64,000 bases of DNA from Streptomyces sp. AM 2-1-1 (GTDB taxonomy: Bacteria > Actinomycetota > Actinomycetes > Streptomycetales > Streptomycetaceae): contig NZ_CP119147.1 in NCBI RefSeq assembly GCF_029167645.1, forward strand, positions 3,224,001-3,288,000, in the 5' to 3' direction. Under the pieces are notes generated by a model. That model saw only the letters and a list, made by a program, of their open reading frames with translations. It did no database searches and was not told the origin of the DNA. Positions 41,166 through 50,103 of this stretch are shown here, piece by piece. Within the stretch, counting starts at the first letter, position 1; every line of letters begins with the position of its first letter. The position numbers and the translations under genes are program-made.

Positions 41166-42383
41166 GTGAGGGCGGGAGCGAAAGGGCGGAACCATGGGTG
41201 GGCCCGTACTCGGCCGGAGACCCCGCTGAGTGCCACCGGGAACCACTTCGCGGGCGGCGCTCCCGGGACACCCGATGCCCACAAGAGCGAGGCCGCGCCG
41301 CTCACGCTGCTCGGGCTCGACCCGCTGGAGGACGCCGTGTACCGGCTCCTCGTCGACCGCCCCGACAGCGAGCCCGGGACACTGGCCGGGGAATTGGCGA
41401 CACCCCTCGCGGCCGTCCGTGACGCCCTGGATTCCCTGGTGGTCCGCGGGCTCGCGAGCTGCGCCTCCTCCGCTGCATCCGTCAAGGGAGTGAGCGCTCC
41501 TGCCTCGTCCGACAGCGGTGGACCGCGCTACCGGGCGGCTTCGCCCGCCCTCGCCCTGGGACCGCTGCTGGAAGCCCGCCGCTCCTCCCTGCACCAGGTC
41601 GAGTCGCTGATGGCCACTCTCGCCGAGCGGCACCGTTCGGCCCAGGCCCACGCGTCGGGGGCCCCGGTCGAGGTGCTCTCGGGGGTCGTGGCCATCCGCC
41701 GGAGACTGCTGTCGATGCAGGAACGGGCCACCACCGAGGTGTGCAGCCTGATGCCGCTCCGGAGGCAGCGGTTCTCGGTGATCAGTTTCGAGGACAACCA
41801 CGACGAGATCGAGGACGAGCTCATCCGGCGCGGAGTGGCCCTGCGGGCCGTCATCGAACGCGACTGGCTGGAGGATCCGCGGACCTCCGCCGCCATGTCC
41901 GCCTACGTCGCGCAGGGGCAGCAGATATCCGTGGTCGACACCTTGCCGATCAAGCTGATCGTCGTCGACCGGGAGATCGCGCTGCTCCCGCTCGATCCGG
42001 AGCGCGACGACACGGAACCCGTCGCACTGGTCGTCCACCGTACCGGGCTTCTGGTCGCCCTCAGTTCGCTCTTCGAGGCGCAGTTCGCACGAGGCAGACT
42101 TCTCGGTCCCTCCGACGCGCCCGCGGACGGTGCGGACGGCACCGGGCCCGCGCAGGAGGACCGCAGGATCCTCGCACTCCTGCACCTCGGTATGACGGAC
42201 TCGGCGATCGCCCGCCACCTGGGCGTGGGCCACCGAACGGTCCAGCGTCGCCTCCAGAAACTCATGGCACAGGTGGGCGCGTCCACGCGCTTCCAACTCG
42301 GCTGGCACGCGGCGCGCAACGACTGGATCGACGGGCCGACCACACCGCCGCCCGAGCACCCGCAGGAGCACGGCGGGTCCTGA
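41166..42383 (+). CDS. LuxR-type HTH regulator with N-terminal winged helix
   Basis: 405 residues. Residues 45-100 (LLGLDPLEDAVYRLLVDRPD onward) look like a TrmB/MarR-type winged helix. The middle domain (VEVLSGVVAIRRRLLSMQER to LVVHRTGLLVALSSLFEAQF) resembles the sensor domain found in TrmB-like streptomycete regulators. The C-terminus has a LuxR/GerE-type HTH (LLHLGMTDSAIARHLGVGHR then TVQRRLQKLMAQVGA). This two-HTH arrangement is frequent in streptomycetes; ligand and targets are unknown. Start GTG 41166 is not well supported: no clear ribosome site, and the first 40 residues are low complexity. Divergent from gltX. Confidence 0.82.
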   Translation: MRAGAKGRNHGWARTRPETPLSATGNHFAGGAPGTPDAHKSEAAPLTLLGLDPLEDAVYRLLVDRPDSEPGTLAGELATPLAAVRDALDSLVVRGLASCASSAASVKGVSAPASSDSGGPRYRAASPALALGPLLEARRSSLHQVESLMATLAERHRSAQAHASGAPVEVLSGVVAIRRRLLSMQERATTEVCSLMPLRRQRFSVISFEDNHDEIEDELIRRGVALRAVIERDWLEDPRTSAAMSAYVAQGQQISVVDTLPIKLIVVDREIALLPLDPERDDTEPVALVVHRTGLLVALSSLFEAQFARGRLLGPSDAPADGADGTGPAQEDRRILALLHLGMTDSAIARHLGVGHRTVQRRLQKLMAQVGASTRFQLGWHAARNDWIDGPTTPPPEHPQEHGGS

Positions 42384-43211
42384 GTCGCTGTTCGGCCCTT
42401 CACGTCCGTGCCGGCAGCGCCGTGTGCGGACGAACCCTCGCCCGCGCGACGTCAGGACAGCGTGACGCCGCCCTTGGACTCGGATCCGCCGAAGCGCTCG
42501 CAGTACCTCCTCGCATCCTCGTCGTGACCTCGCCGAAGAGGAGAGGAGACACCTCGAAGGGTGTTGCGGCCCGCAGGAGGTCCAGCGCCCGGGCCCGGTC
42601 CGAGGCGATCCGGATCAGGTCGGCCCGTCCGCCCTGCCGCCTTCCGCAGGAGTGGACGCAAACCCGACAGGTGCGCTCCGTCCTAGGGGCGCAGCCGCGC
42701 GGCGTCGGCGCCGAGACGCGCCCTCTCGCGGGGTTCCCTCCGGTGCGGCGCTCCGTACGGCTGCACCCCCGCACGTCCACGGGGACGGCGGAGCGGCGAG
42801 CGTTACGGCGACGGAGAGTGATCCACGGGGGCGCTCGCGCGGGACGGTCCCGGCCGTCGACGCCGAAACGGTGTGTCACGAGAGCGTCAGCGTGGGCAGG
42901 ATGCGCCCCACCCCTTCGAGGGGTTTTTGGCGGAGCGTCAGCACTTCTCGGCCCGCCCTGAACGCCTTGGGGCAGCCGACGAAGACCGTTCTTCCCCGCA
43001 GCGCACGCGCCCGCACTGCGCCCCCAAGTGACCCGATTTTCACCGGTGTTCAGCGTTTATCTACGCGCGGAGCTATGGCTACCGAACGATCATTCGGGCA
43101 TATCAGACTACTTCTCGCACAGCCATTACCGGCCGGTACTCCGAGCTGCTAAAAACTGGATCGCTCCACGAACCGCCCTCGCACCCCCCACCTTCCGAAG
43201 GGCCACCGGCC
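42384..43211. other. Intergenic region with gene remnant and SGNH promoter
   Basis: 828 bases. The left part contains a minus-strand coding-like remnant (42452-42690). The right part (about 43030-43190) is A+T-richer and probably holds the promoter of the SGNH hydrolase gene. Confidence 0.6.
42452..42690 (-). pseudogene. Frameshifted C-terminal gene remnant
   Basis: One frame reads ADLIRIASDRARALDLLRAA then TPFEVSPLLFGEVTT with strong third-position GC bias. The frame with a reasonable end, EDARRYCERFGGSESKGGV then TLS-stop, is shifted relative to it. Together they look like the C-terminus of a small protein broken by a frameshift. I do not recognise the family and no start is visible. Low confidence. 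Confidence 0.35.
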
Positions 43212-44006
43212 ATGTCAGTGCGTAGATTCTGGGCATCCCTCTCCACCCTGGCCATCGCGGCCGTCGCCGCGCTGGGAGTCGCTCAGCCGGCCTCCGCCGC
43301 CACGGGCGGTTACGTCGCTCTCGGCGACTCCTACTCCTCCGGCGTCGGCGCCGGCAGCTACATCGCGGACAGCGGCGACTGCCACCGCTCGACCAAGGCG
43401 TATCCGTACCTCTGGGCCGCCGCCAACTCCCCCTCCTCCTTCGCCTTCGTCGCCTGTTCGGGTGCGACGACATCGACTGTCGCCGGCAGCCAGTTGAGCG
43501 CGCTCAGCTCCTCGACCGCTCTGGTCAGCATCTCGGCGGGCGGCAATGACGTCGGCTTCGCCGACGTCATGCAGACCTGCGTGCTGTCGGGCGAGGCCAC
43601 CTGCGTCAGCAGTGTGAACGCGGCGGTCACGAAGGCGCAGACCGTCCTCCCGAGCCGTCTCGACTCCCTCTACGGCTCCATCCACGCGAAGTCCCCTTCG
43701 GCCCACGTGGTGGTCCTGGGTTACCCGCACTTCTACAAGCTGTCCGGCAGCTGCATCCTGGGTCTCAGTGAGAACTCCCGGAAGGCGATCAACAACGGGG
43801 CGGACGCCCTGAACGCCGTCATCGCCAAGCGCGCGGCCAACGCCGGGTTCACCTACTCGAGCGTGGTGGACGAGTTCACCGGCCATGAGCTCTGCTCGGG
43901 CGACGCCTGGCTCAACAGCGTCTCGCTGCCGGTCTACAACTCCTACCACCCCAAGGCCGCCGGCCAGTCCGGCGGCTACCTGCCCGCCTTCCGCTCGGCG
44001 CTGTAG
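43212..44006 (+). CDS. Secreted SGNH/GDSL hydrolase
   Basis: 264-residue exported esterase/lipase of the SGNH class. The signal peptide MSVRRFWASLSTLAIAAVAA ends near PASA-A. Block I is YVALGDSYSSGVG with the nucleophile Ser, block III is SISAGGNDVGF, and block V with Asp-x2-His appears near the end as NSYHPKAAGQSGGY. Six or so cysteines suggest disulfides typical of Streptomyces extracellular esterases such as the S. scabies enzyme group. The GAAGGG site is about ten bases before ATG 43212. It is terminated by a strong hairpin at 44049-44091. Confidence 0.92.
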   Translation: MSVRRFWASLSTLAIAAVAALGVAQPASAATGGYVALGDSYSSGVGAGSYIADSGDCHRSTKAYPYLWAAANSPSSFAFVACSGATTSTVAGSQLSALSSSTALVSISAGGNDVGFADVMQTCVLSGEATCVSSVNAAVTKAQTVLPSRLDSLYGSIHAKSPSAHVVVLGYPHFYKLSGSCILGLSENSRKAINNGADALNAVIAKRAANAGFTYSSVVDEFTGHELCSGDAWLNSVSLPVYNSYHPKAAGQSGGYLPAFRSAL

Positions 44007-44048
44007 GTCCCGCGCCTCCGGCTGCCCGCACACCGCCACCCCCCACAC

Positions 44049-44091
44049 GCACAGGGCTCCCCGGCCGCACGCCGGCTCGGGAGCCCTGTGC
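44049..44091. terminator. Terminator between SGNH hydrolase and NTF2-like gene
   Basis: 13-bp arms GCACAGGGCTCCC / GGGAGCCCTGTGC enclosing an inner CCGGC...GCCGG hairpin. The two genes converge, so it may serve both. Confidence 0.8.
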
Positions 44092-44234
44092 CATGACAGC
44101 CCGGCCGCTGCGCGCGTGACCGGGGTCCGCGGACGGGGGACACAGCCGTCACGCGAGGCCGGAGCGCAGGAACCTCACGAGCGGCGGTCACGCGCGAGGT
44201 GCGCGTGTCCGGGGCGCGAGCGTTCGCCTCCGGG

Positions 44235-44681
44235 TCAGACGCGCTCGGAGAGATGGGCGCGGCCCGCCGGCGGCTGGTACGGCTCCGGCCAGAAGTCGGT
44301 GACGGCGGTGATGCGGCCCCTGGCGTCGAACGAGAAGAAGTGGATGCCGTCCAACTCGGTGCCCCCGACGGTGAACAGCGTGCGCGCGGCCGCCTGTCCA
44401 CCGAGGCCGTCCGGGCCCGCGCCGGCCGGAGACTCGGGCAGGTCGGCCACGATCCGGTCGATCCGCACGTGCCAGTCGCCCGGGTACTCACGGTTGAACC
44501 GCACGCACCGCTCCTTGCCCCGGATCACCTCGCGGGTCTGCGGCACCTCGAACACGACGTCGTCGTCGAGAGTGGCCGCGAACGCCTCCCAGTCACGGGC
44601 GTCCGCAGCGGTCCAGTACGTCTCCACGGTCTTGCGCAGAACAGCGGTCGAGACCGTGCCCGCGCTCATCTCTGCAGTCAT
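44235..44681 (-). CDS. NTF2-like/SnoaL-type protein
   Basis: 148 residues forming an NTF2-like fold. VETYWTAADARDWEAFAATL then DDDVVFEVPQTREVIRGKER is the usual start, and ELDGIHFFSFDARGRITAVT then DFWPEP the usual end. Such proteins serve as cyclases, isomerases or small-molecule binders; nothing here fixes the role. Start ATG 44681 chosen; ATG 44669 is equally possible and neither has a strong ribosome site. The gene is isolated, divergent from the S9 peptidase with about 250 bases between. Confidence 0.82.
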   Translation of the reverse strand: MTAEMSAGTVSTAVLRKTVETYWTAADARDWEAFAATLDDDVVFEVPQTREVIRGKERCVRFNREYPGDWHVRIDRIVADLPESPAGAGPDGLGGQAAARTLFTVGGTELDGIHFFSFDARGRITAVTDFWPEPYQPPAGRAHLSERV

Positions 44682-44931
44682 GGAACGAGTCTGGACCCCA
44701 CCACTGACAATCGCGCCGACCTGCGAAAACGGCCAACTGCTGCCCCTCGTCGGGCCCGTCGCCCCGGCGTGCGACCACGCGGCGCGGACGACACACCACC
44801 TCCTCGCGGGCGCGGTCGGGCGCGTTCCGGCGCGAGGGGCGGAGGAAACTCGAACAGGACGAGTTCTCCGATCGTTTCGCAGGGAGAGAAGGACCGTGCG
44901 CCGCGTCCCCGGTACGAGGTTTGATGGGGGC

Positions 44932-46779
44932 ATGAGCGACACACAGAACGCCCCGACCCCGCCCGACTGGGAGCAGCGGTTCCGCGCACCCCGGGTCTCC
45001 CTGCCCGACTGGGCGGAGGACGCCCCGGAGCGTGGCCTGTTCGTGTCGAACGCGACGGGGACGTACGAGCTGTACGCGTGGGACCGGACGACCGGTGAGC
45101 AGCGCCAGGTGACCGACCGGCCGAACGGCACGACGGACGGGGCACTGACCCCGGACGGCACCGGCATCTGGTGGTTCAGCGACACGGACGGCGACGAGTT
45201 CGGCGTCTGGATGCGGCAGCCCTTCGGTGGCGGGGAGGACGTGCCGGCGGCGCCGGGGCTGGCGGCGTCGTATCCGGCAGGGCTCGCGATCGGCCGGGAC
45301 GGCACGGCCGTCGTCGGCCGGTCCACCGACGAGGACGGGACGACGATCCACCTGGTACGCCCGGACGGCGCGGGGGACGTGGAGATCTACCGGCACCGGG
45401 AGTCGGCCGGGGTGGGAGACCTTTCGCACGACGGCACCCTGATCGCCCTGGAGCACACCGAACACGGCGACGCCATGCACTCGGCGCTGCGGGTGGTGCG
45501 TCCGGACGGCACCACGGTGGCCGAGCTCGACGACACCGAGGGCGGCACGAAGGAACTGGGTCTGGCGGTCATGGGGTTCTCACCCGTCGCCGGTGACACC
45601 CGGCTACTGGTCGGGCATCAACGCCGGGGCCGTTGGGAGCCGATGGTCTGGGATCCGGTCGCGGGCACGGAGACGGAGCTGGCGATCGACCTGCCGGGCG
45701 ACGTGAGCGCCGAGTGGTATCCGGACGGCTCCGCGATCCTGATCGAGCACGGCTTCGAGGCCCGCAGTGAGCTGTGGCGCCATGAACCGGGCCGGCCGGA
45801 GCCGGTGCGGGTGGAGACGCCTCCCGGTTCGGTGTCGGGCGCCACCGCCCGCCCGGACGGGACGGTGGAGTACCTGTGGTCCTCGGCCGCCCATCCGCCG
45901 GTCGTACGGTCCACCACGGGCGCGGTGGTCCTCGACCCGCCGGGCCCCAAGGCCCCCGCCTCGGTTCCGGTACGGGACGCGTGGGTGGACGGGCCGGGCG
46001 GTCGCGTCCACGCCCTGGTGCAGACCCCGGCCTCGGGCGAGGGCCCGTTCCCCACCGTCTTCGAGATCCACGGCGGGCCGACCTGGCACGACAGCGACGC
46101 GTTCGCCTCCGGCCCGGCAGCTTGGGTGGACCACGGCTTCGCGGTCGTGCGGGTGAACTACCGCGGTTCGACCGGGTACGGCCGGGCCTGGACCGACGCG
46201 CTGAAGCACCGGGTCGGGCTGATCGAGCTGGAGGACATCGCGGCGGTCCGGGAGTGGGCGGTCGCCTCGGGCCTCGCCGACCCGGAGCGGCTGGTGCTGG
46301 CCGGTGGGTCCTGGGGTGGCTATCTGACCCTGCTGGGCCTCGGTACCGAGCCGGACGCCTGGGCCCTCGGCCTGGCCGCCGTGCCGGTCGCGGACTACGT
46401 CACGGCGTACCACGACGAGATGGAGGCGCTGAAGGCGATGGACCGCACCCTTCTCGGCGGCACTCCTGAGGAGGTCCCGGAGCGGTTCGAGGCGTCCTCG
46501 CCGCTGACCTACGTCGACGCGGTGCGCGCCCCGGTCTACATCTCGGCGGGCGTCAACGATCCTCGCTGCCCCATCCGCCAGGTGGAGAACTACGTGGACC
46601 GGCTGAAGGCCCGGGACGCGGTGCACGAGGTCTACCGCTACGACGCCGGCCACGGCTCGCTGGTGGTGGAGGAGCGGATCAAGCAGGTCCGGCTGGAGCT
46701 GGAGTTCGCGCTGCGCCACCTCCCGGCGGCGCGAAAGCCGGCAGCGGACACGTCGGGAGGCCCGGAGGCAGACGCCTGA
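44932..46779 (+). CDS. S9 family prolyl-oligopeptidase-type peptidase
   Basis: 615 residues. The N-terminal half is a TolB/beta-propeller with repeated WDRTTGEQRQVTD-, RPDGAGDVEIYR- and VWDPVAGTETEL-type blades. The catalytic alpha/beta-hydrolase half begins near residue 365 (VFEIHGGPTWHDSDAF), with the nucleophile in AGGSWGGYLT, Asp in AGVNDPRCPI and His in DAGHGSLVV. No signal peptide, so probably cytoplasmic. It would cleave short peptides, acting as dipeptidyl- or acylaminoacyl-peptidase; specificity cannot be read. ATG 44932 is chosen because the homologous start MSDTQNAPTPPDWEQRFRAP sits there; upstream frame has no homology. Possible leaderless start (TTTGAT six bases upstream). Confidence 0.92.
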   Translation: MSDTQNAPTPPDWEQRFRAPRVSLPDWAEDAPERGLFVSNATGTYELYAWDRTTGEQRQVTDRPNGTTDGALTPDGTGIWWFSDTDGDEFGVWMRQPFGGGEDVPAAPGLAASYPAGLAIGRDGTAVVGRSTDEDGTTIHLVRPDGAGDVEIYRHRESAGVGDLSHDGTLIALEHTEHGDAMHSALRVVRPDGTTVAELDDTEGGTKELGLAVMGFSPVAGDTRLLVGHQRRGRWEPMVWDPVAGTETELAIDLPGDVSAEWYPDGSAILIEHGFEARSELWRHEPGRPEPVRVETPPGSVSGATARPDGTVEYLWSSAAHPPVVRSTTGAVVLDPPGPKAPASVPVRDAWVDGPGGRVHALVQTPASGEGPFPTVFEIHGGPTWHDSDAFASGPAAWVDHGFAVVRVNYRGSTGYGRAWTDALKHRVGLIELEDIAAVREWAVASGLADPERLVLAGGSWGGYLTLLGLGTEPDAWALGLAAVPVADYVTAYHDEMEALKAMDRTLLGGTPEEVPERFEASSPLTYVDAVRAPVYISAGVNDPRCPIRQVENYVDRLKARDAVHEVYRYDAGHGSLVVEERIKQVRLELEFALRHLPAARKPAADTSGGPEADA

Positions 46780-46839
46780 GTCGTACGGTCCGGCCTCCGC
46801 GCGCGGCCGGCGACGGATCGGAAGCCGAGTCGCGGCGGA

Positions 46840-46942
46840 GCCGGACCAGGGCCGGACCAGGGCCGGACCGGGGCCGTCGGCGGCGAGGCGGAGGCGGTGC
46901 GGGGTCGGCCGCGGTGCGGACCGGCGGCGGTGCGGACCGGCG
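46840..46942. repeat. Short direct repeats before the SURF1 gene
   Basis: Three 11-bp units GCCGGACCAGG (last GCCGGACCGGG) at 46840-46872, and two exact 16-bp units GCGGTGCGGACCGGCG at 46911-46942. Non-coding. Confidence 0.75.
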
Positions 46943-47023
46943 GCGGGGGCAGGGCGGACCGGCGGCTGACGTGAGAGCCGCATGAACGGGTGCCCCTCCT
47001 CCGGGCCGGTGGGGCGGAGACCG

Positions 47024-47035
47024 TACGGTATTGGG
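47024..47035 (+). promoter_or_regulatory. Probable leaderless promoter of SURF1-family gene
   Basis: TACGGT at 47024-47029 and six bases later GTG 47036, with no ribosome site between. Confidence 0.5.
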
Positions 47036-47980
47036 GTGTACCGGTTCCTGCTGACCCCGCGATGGTGGGGGATCAACGTCTTCGTCGTGCTGGCCATCCC
47101 GTTCTGCGTGTTCATGGGCACCTGGCAGCTCGGCCGTTTCGAGGACCGCGTGCAGACGCACGAACAGGCCGAGAAGCAGCCGGAACCCGGTACCCGTGCG
47201 GCGAAGCCGCTGGACTCGCTGTTGCCGGTGGACACGGTCACCTCCGGCCGTCCCGCCACGGCGACGGGGACCTTCGCGGACCAGTTCCTCGTACCGGGGC
47301 GCGAGCTGGACGACCGCACCGGCTTCTACGTCCTGGACATGCTGCGTACGGACGGCGGCAAGGCGCTGCCCGTCGTACGCGGCTGGATGCCCGGCGACAC
47401 CGGGCGGGCGCGGGCGAACGGCACGGTTCCTCCGGCGCCCACCGGCAGGGTCACGGTCACCGGCGATCTCCAGGCTTCGGAGAGCGCCACCAGTGACGGC
47501 GTGAACAGCGCGGGCGGCCTGCCCGGGGGCGAGCTCGGCATCATCAGCGCGGCGTCGTTGGTGAACCTCGTGCCGTACGACGTCTACGACGCCTGGGTGA
47601 CGCTCCCCGCGAGCGGCATCGGCGGGGCCGACGACTACGGCAACGGCATGCGAGCGGTGCCGGCCGCCGCCGCGCAGGGCAGTGGGCTGGACCTGAAGGC
47701 CTTCCAGAACCTCGGCTACACCGGGGAGTGGTTCGTCTTCGCCGGGTTCGTGCTCTTCATGTGGGTCCGACTGCTGCGGCGCGAGGCGGAGACGGCCCGG
47801 GACATCGCCCTGGGCCTCGTCCCCGACCCGGCCGCCTCGACCGATGCCGACACAGCCGCCCCTAACCCGGTCCCCGCAGCCGCAGCCGCAGCCGGAGGGA
47901 CGACGGCCGACGCTGCCGTGGCTGCCGAAGCGGGTGAGCCCGCGGGCGCCTCTGCCGGAACGTCCGCCCGCAACGAGTGA
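47036..47980 (+). CDS. SURF1 family cytochrome oxidase biogenesis protein
   Basis: 314 residues. An N-terminal membrane helix (WWGINVFVVLAIPFCVFMGT with the family signature WQLGRFEDR) and a C-terminal helix (WFVFAGFVLFMWVRLLRRE) flank a periplasmic domain containing VPGRELDDRTGFYVLDMLRT and LPVVRGWMPGD, as in SURF1. These proteins help assemble aa3-type cytochrome c oxidase, probably at heme a insertion. The tail is Ala/Pro/Gly-rich and dispensable-looking. GTG 47036 is chosen because MYRFLLTPRWW is the conserved start and a TACGGT element lies six bases before it; an upstream ATG at 46982 is unsupported. Probably membrane-anchored at both ends. Confidence 0.9.
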   Translation: MYRFLLTPRWWGINVFVVLAIPFCVFMGTWQLGRFEDRVQTHEQAEKQPEPGTRAAKPLDSLLPVDTVTSGRPATATGTFADQFLVPGRELDDRTGFYVLDMLRTDGGKALPVVRGWMPGDTGRARANGTVPPAPTGRVTVTGDLQASESATSDGVNSAGGLPGGELGIISAASLVNLVPYDVYDAWVTLPASGIGGADDYGNGMRAVPAAAAQGSGLDLKAFQNLGYTGEWFVFAGFVLFMWVRLLRREAETARDIALGLVPDPAASTDADTAAPNPVPAAAAAAGGTTADAAVAAEAGEPAGASAGTSARNE

Positions 47981-48108
47981 GACCGGCGGCGACCAGGACC
48001 GGCGCCGAGCCGGTCCGGGGCGCTGACCGGCGGCAGGTGGGACCGGCGTGCACCCGCTGCCCGTGAGGCCGGTGCGCGGACCCCGCGGCGGGCGGCGCCG
48101 CGTGCGGG

Positions 48109-50103
48109 CTACGACGCCGCGAGGATGCCGGTGCGGTAGATCGTGCCGGCACAGGCGTGGGTGATCGTGGTCTCCGCGGTCGGCCCGCCCGCTTCCGGGA
48201 CGTGCGTCACTGCGACGCTCCCCTCGGACGTGACGGTGTCCTCCGTGAGGAACTGCGTCTCCACGCTCGCCGCCTGGTCCTCCCCCTCGACCGTCCCGGT
48301 CGGCACCTCGGTCGGAGTCGGTGCGGGGGTCGTGGCGGTGGGGCAGGTCTCCGTCGGCACCCAGGCGAACTGCACCTCGTACGACATCTGGGGCTCCAGC
48401 ACCACGGCGGTCGCCTCACTCGAGGGGTCGGGGAGGCCGACGGCCGGATCGCCCGCCACGTGCTGCACGACCACGATCTTCGTCGCGTCGGCAGCGCCCG
48501 TCGTCGTGAAGCCCACGGTGCCGCCGGTGCTGACCGAGCAGTTGGTGGCGGAGGTGTTGGCGATCCGGAAGGTCCCGTACACCGTGCCGTTCGTGTCGGC
48601 CGTTCCGGTGAAGGCGGAGGCGACCCCGAGCTGGTCGGCCGCGCACGTGGGCAGAGCGGCGATCGAGGCGAGCTCCTCCTGGCCCACGGCCCCCGGGCCG
48701 GCGCTGTCGGGGTCGGCCGTTTCGTCGGCCTCGGAAGGAGTGACGCTGGGATCGGGCTTTCCGTCGTGCCGGTCGTCCGTCCCCGGCGCGGGCTGCCCCT
48801 CGCTCTGCTTCTCCCCCTCGGCCGCACCGGACGCGTCTCCCTGCTGGCTCTGGGAGTTCTGTCCGTGCGCGGCGAGGGAGGGAGCGGTGGCGGCGGTGCT
48901 GTCGGAGTTCGCCACGTGGACGAAGGCGGGTACGGCGGTACCGATCAGCAGGGCCGCCGCGGCCGCGCCGACGACGGCCTGACGGCGGCGTGCCCGTCGG
49001 GCGGGTACGGCCCGGTGCAGATGCTGCAGCGCGTCCTCGGTGGGTTCGAGGTCCTGGACGGCACCCCGCAACAGGCGTCGCAACGCCTGCTCGTCGTCGG
49101 TGTCGCCACCGTCACCCAGACCGCTGCCGCCCAGGCTGCTGCCGCCGACATCACTGCCGTCCGCGTTGCTGCCGCTCAGGCCGCTGCGGCCCGGTCCTCC
49201 GCCCCGCACGAACAGCTCGCGGAGGCCGCCGTCGCTGAGGGCGCCGTCACGGAGTGCGCCGTCGGGGAAGTTGCCGAGGCGGACGGCGTCGCTGTCCGGG
49301 CCGGCCGCCGCGTCGCGTACGGCGAAGAGCCGGGTCAGGGTGCCCGCGTCGGTCGCCCTGCCGCGGGGGCTGGGTGCCTTCTCCCGAGCCCGGGACCCGT
49401 CCTCCGGCGAGAGGGACGCCTTGGCGTGCTGGTCGGACGGTCCGCCGTCGGGCCCGTCGGAAGGGCTGCCGCCCTTCACTTCACTGCCGGAGGCGATGAG
49501 GCTGTCGGGCGCCGATCCGCTGGTGCTGCCGAAGGCGGAAGCGGCGTGCCCGTCGGCGTCGGAGGCGGAGTGCGCGCCGGAAGCCGCGGAGTGCGCGCCG
49601 GAAGCCGCGGAGTGCGCGCCGGAAGCCGCGGAGTGCGCGCCGGAAGCCGGGGAAGCGTCGGCACCACCGGCGGCACCACCGGAAGGGCGGACCGCGTCAC
49701 CATCGGCCGTTTCGTCGCCGGACGCATCACGCCCACCGGCCACGTCACTGCCGGCCGCGGCGTGGTCGGCCCCGGCCCGGGCCGCCGCGTCACCGTCGGC
49801 CGTGTCGTCGTACCGGCCGGACGGTGTGCGTACCGGAGGGCCGTGTTCCTCGTCGGCTCCGCGCGTGCGCCCGGTTGGGTCGGCCGCCTCTGTGTCGCCG
49901 GCCGCCTCTGTGTCTCCGGCTGCCTCCGTGTCAACGGCCGCCTCTGTGTCTCCGACCGCCTCGACACGTGCGGCCGGGCGCTCGGGGTCGGTCTCGGCGT
50001 TCGGCTCCTGGTTCGCGTTCGGCTCCTGGCTCGTGTTCGGCCCGTGGTTCACAGTTCCGTTTCCCGTCCGGTCCGGCTCGTGACTGAAGGGGCGCCCGCT
50101 CAT
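48109..50103 (-). CDS. Large repetitive single-pass membrane protein, probable ECF-sigma partner
   Basis: 664 residues coupled by ATGA to the upstream sigma-factor gene. The first 320 residues are low-complexity (Asp, Glu, Ala, Gly, Ser) with repeats EAAGDT and SGAHSAA. Residues around 330-362 (DEQALRRLLRGAVQDLEPTE) form a short helical region like those seen in sigma-binding anti-sigma factors. One membrane helix follows (VVGAAAAALLIGTAVPAFVH). The exterior part is a Ser/Gln/Pro-rich linker and an immunoglobulin-like domain (CAADQLGVASAFTG to WVPTETCP). No zinc ligands (HxxxCxxC) are seen, so a classical ZAS anti-sigma domain is absent. Anti-sigma activity is inference from position. Stop 48109. 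Confidence 0.78.
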   Translation of the reverse strand: MSGRPFSHEPDRTGNGTVNHGPNTSQEPNANQEPNAETDPERPAARVEAVGDTEAAVDTEAAGDTEAAGDTEAADPTGRTRGADEEHGPPVRTPSGRYDDTADGDAAARAGADHAAAGSDVAGGRDASGDETADGDAVRPSGGAAGGADASPASGAHSAASGAHSAASGAHSAASGAHSASDADGHAASAFGSTSGSAPDSLIASGSEVKGGSPSDGPDGGPSDQHAKASLSPEDGSRAREKAPSPRGRATDAGTLTRLFAVRDAAAGPDSDAVRLGNFPDGALRDGALSDGGLRELFVRGGGPGRSGLSGSNADGSDVGGSSLGGSGLGDGGDTDDEQALRRLLRGAVQDLEPTEDALQHLHRAVPARRARRRQAVVGAAAAALLIGTAVPAFVHVANSDSTAATAPSLAAHGQNSQSQQGDASGAAEGEKQSEGQPAPGTDDRHDGKPDPSVTPSEADETADPDSAGPGAVGQEELASIAALPTCAADQLGVASAFTGTADTNGTVYGTFRIANTSATNCSVSTGGTVGFTTTGAADATKIVVVQHVAGDPAVGLPDPSSEATAVVLEPQMSYEVQFAWVPTETCPTATTPAPTPTEVPTGTVEGEDQAASVETQFLTEDTVTSEGSVAVTHVPEAGGPTAETTITHACAGTIYRTGILAAS
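49565..49648. repeat. 21-bp tandem repeat, four units
   Basis: Four units of GCGGAGTGCGCGCCGGAAGCC, essentially identical and head to tail. They encode the SGAHSAA heptapeptide in the membrane protein at 48109-50103. Confidence 0.95.
49883..49954. repeat. 18-bp tandem repeat, four units
   Basis: Four units of GCCGCCTCTGTGTCTCCG with two to five changes each. They encode GDTEAA-type hexapeptides near the N-terminus of the same protein. Confidence 0.9.
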
